Below, in pieces: positions 62,858-64,000 of a DNA stretch of 64,000 nt. Numbering within the stretch: the first letter of the stretch is position 1; each line of letters begins with the position of its first letter. The notes beneath the pieces were generated by a model. The model worked only from the letters and a program-made list of their open reading frames with translations. It had not been told where the DNA came from and ran no database searches. The translations under genes and the position numbers were made by a program. Source of the stretch: Micromonospora sp. NBC_01796 (lineage in GTDB: Bacteria; Actinomycetota; Actinomycetes; Mycobacteriales; Micromonosporaceae). The DNA is taken from positions 7,114,001 through 7,178,000 of the forward strand of contig NZ_CP109078.1 of assembly GCF_035917455.1 (NCBI RefSeq), written 5' to 3'.

Positions 62858-64000
62858 ATGACCACACCGCGTGTCGTGATCGTCGGGGCCGGTTTCGCCG
62901 GGTACCACGCGGCGAAACGGCTGTCCCGGCTCGCCCGGGGACGGGCCGACATCACCCTGATCAACTCGACCGACTACTTCCTCTACCTGCCCCTGCTGCC
63001 GGAGGTCGCGGCCGGTGTGCTGGAGCCGACCCGGATCACCGTCCCGCTGACCGGCACGCTGCCGGGCGTACGGGTGATCGTCGGCGAGGTGGACCGGGTG
63101 GACCTGCGCGGCCGGCGGGTGGGTTTCACCCCGCCCGAGGGGGACCACCAGGAGCTGGGCTACGACCGTCTGGTGCTGTCCGTCGGAAGCGTCAACAAGC
63201 TGCTGCCCATACCCGGCGTGACCGAGCACGCGCACGGCTTCCGGGGCATGCCCGAGGCGGTCTTCCTGCACGACCACGTGGTCCGCCAGATCGAGCTGGC
63301 GGATGCCACGGACGACGCACGGGAGCGGGTCGCGCGCAGTACGTTCGTGGTCGTCGGTGCCGGCTACACCGGGACCGAGGTGGCCGCGCACGGGCAGCTC
63401 TTCACCGACCGGCTGACCGCCCAGCGTCCCGGATTCGACGTCCGGCCCCGGTGGATGCTGCTCGACGTCGCCGACCGGGTGCTGCCCGAACTGGCCGAGC
63501 GGATGTCGGTGACCGCGCAGCGGGTCCTCGACAACCGTGGGATAGACGTACGGATGGGCACCTCGGTCAAGGAGGCGACCGCGGACGGGGTACGGCTCAG
63601 CGACGGCGAGTACGTACCGACCCGGTCGCTGATCTGGTGCGTCGGCGTACGCCCGGATCCGCTCGTCGCCGACCTGGGGCTCTCCACCGAGCGGGGCCGG
63701 CTGACCGTGGACGAGTTCCTCGGCGTACCCGGCTTCCCCGAGGTGTACGCCTGCGGCGACGCCGCCGCGGTGCCCGACCTGACCCGCCCCGGCCAGGTCA
63801 CCCCGATGACCGCCCAGCATGCCGAGCGGCAGGGCAAGCTCGTGGCGCACAACATCGCGGCCTCGTACGGGCGTGGTCGACGGCGCGCGTACAAGCACCA
63901 TGACCTCGGCTTCGTGGTGGACCTCGGCGGTAAGGACGCCGCTGCGAACCCGTTGCAGGTGCCGCTGTCCGGGCTGGTGGCGAAGGCGGTCACCCGTGGC
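62858..64000 (+). CDS. Type II NADH dehydrogenase (NDH-2), 3' truncated by window edge
   Basis: 381 residues in the window, running off the end without a stop. FAD-binding VVIVGAGFAGYHAAKRL near the N-terminus, NAD-binding VVVGAGYTGTEVAAHG (about 168-183), LIWCVGVRPDPLV, and VYACGDAAAVPD before TPMTAQHAERQGKLVAHNIAA. This is the NDH-2 pattern: a monotopic membrane flavoprotein passing electrons from NADH to quinone without proton pumping. ATG has AGGGAACGG 7-15 nt upstream. Confidence 0.9.
   Translation, partial: MTTPRVVIVGAGFAGYHAAKRLSRLARGRADITLINSTDYFLYLPLLPEVAAGVLEPTRITVPLTGTLPGVRVIVGEVDRVDLRGRRVGFTPPEGDHQELGYDRLVLSVGSVNKLLPIPGVTEHAHGFRGMPEAVFLHDHVVRQIELADATDDARERVARSTFVVVGAGYTGTEVAAHGQLFTDRLTAQRPGFDVRPRWMLLDVADRVLPELAERMSVTAQRVLDNRGIDVRMGTSVKEATADGVRLSDGEYVPTRSLIWCVGVRPDPLVADLGLSTERGRLTVDEFLGVPGFPEVYACGDAAAVPDLTRPGQVTPMTAQHAERQGKLVAHNIAASYGRGRRRAYKHHDLGFVVDLGGKDAAANPLQVPLSGLVAKAVTRG

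Noticed and set aside
1-64000. CRISPR arrays, tRNA or rRNA genes, insertion sequences, attachment sites
   Set aside because: No regularly spaced repeats, cloverleaf-forming sequence with a CCA end or TPsiC box, transposase or integrase was recognised.

Overview
The window is chromosomal DNA from a high-GC actinomycete. The strong G/C bias at third codon positions, MbtH-dependent NRPS, SARP and STAND regulators, mycothiol-type enzyme, many GTG starts, and leaderless promoters (TAnnnT 6-7 nt before the start codon) suggest Micromonosporaceae (Micromonospora, Plantactinospora or Actinoplanes-like). The family assignment is inference. No rRNA, tRNA, insertion sequence, prophage or CRISPR array was recognised.

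Layout. 1-9.5 kb: the 3' end of a nonribosomal peptide synthetase gene (N-methyltransferase remnant, two complete C-A-T modules, final epimerization domain) overlapping an mbtH gene and closed by a strong terminator. 9.5-16.6 kb: a giant HTH/NTPase/WD40 sensor divergent from a secreted repeat protein, then LtrA and small membrane proteins. 16.7-20.4 kb: a catalytic-core-only alanyl-tRNA synthetase homologue preceded by an alanine-rich leader peptide and mutually exclusive hairpins (a probable ribosome-mediated attenuator), a C-terminally truncated STAND protein and an HxlR repressor. 20.5-27.7 kb: a 2'-5' RNA ligase-like protein, a voltage-gated ion channel, a SARP/NB-ARC/TPR regulator divergent from a secreted PLAT protein, a D-amino-acid oxidase and a shikimate dehydrogenase-like protein. 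27.7-32.1 kb: a ChvE-MmsA-MmsB type sugar ABC transporter operon headed by an unreported 46-codon ORF. 32.2-37.2 kb: a mycothiol-dependent enzyme, a HipA-kinase/DUF3037 pair, GNAT, LLM oxidoreductase and SEC-C protein.

37.3-45.8 kb: a catabolic block under one TetR regulator. Alcohol and aldehyde dehydrogenases run leftward; acyl-CoA dehydrogenase, SDR, second acyl-CoA dehydrogenase, MaoC hydratase and acyl-CoA ligase run rightward. Near-identical 19-bp palindromes sit before each arm, so one repressor probably controls oxidation of an alcohol to an acid, its CoA activation and part of beta-oxidation. 45.8-52.1 kb: VOC, HhH-type, DUF1345, DUF2795, DUF2267 and one-TM proteins, then a molybdopterin oxidoreductase / flavin reductase / DUF6510 cassette whose first gene has strikingly different codon use, and an HTH protein.

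52.3-59.3 kb: a compact tailoring cluster (possible PrnB/IDO-superfamily protein, PobA-like aromatic hydroxylase, methyltransferase, glycosyltransferase) followed by a PAP2-PGPGW fusion and an esterase. 59.4-64 kb: DEAD-box helicase, Tat-exported M28 aminopeptidase and a type II NADH dehydrogenase cut by the window edge.

The most novel-looking signals are the alanine leader/attenuator before the truncated AlaRS paralogue, the paired TetR operators, the unclassified tailoring cluster, and the codon-shifted molybdoenzyme gene.
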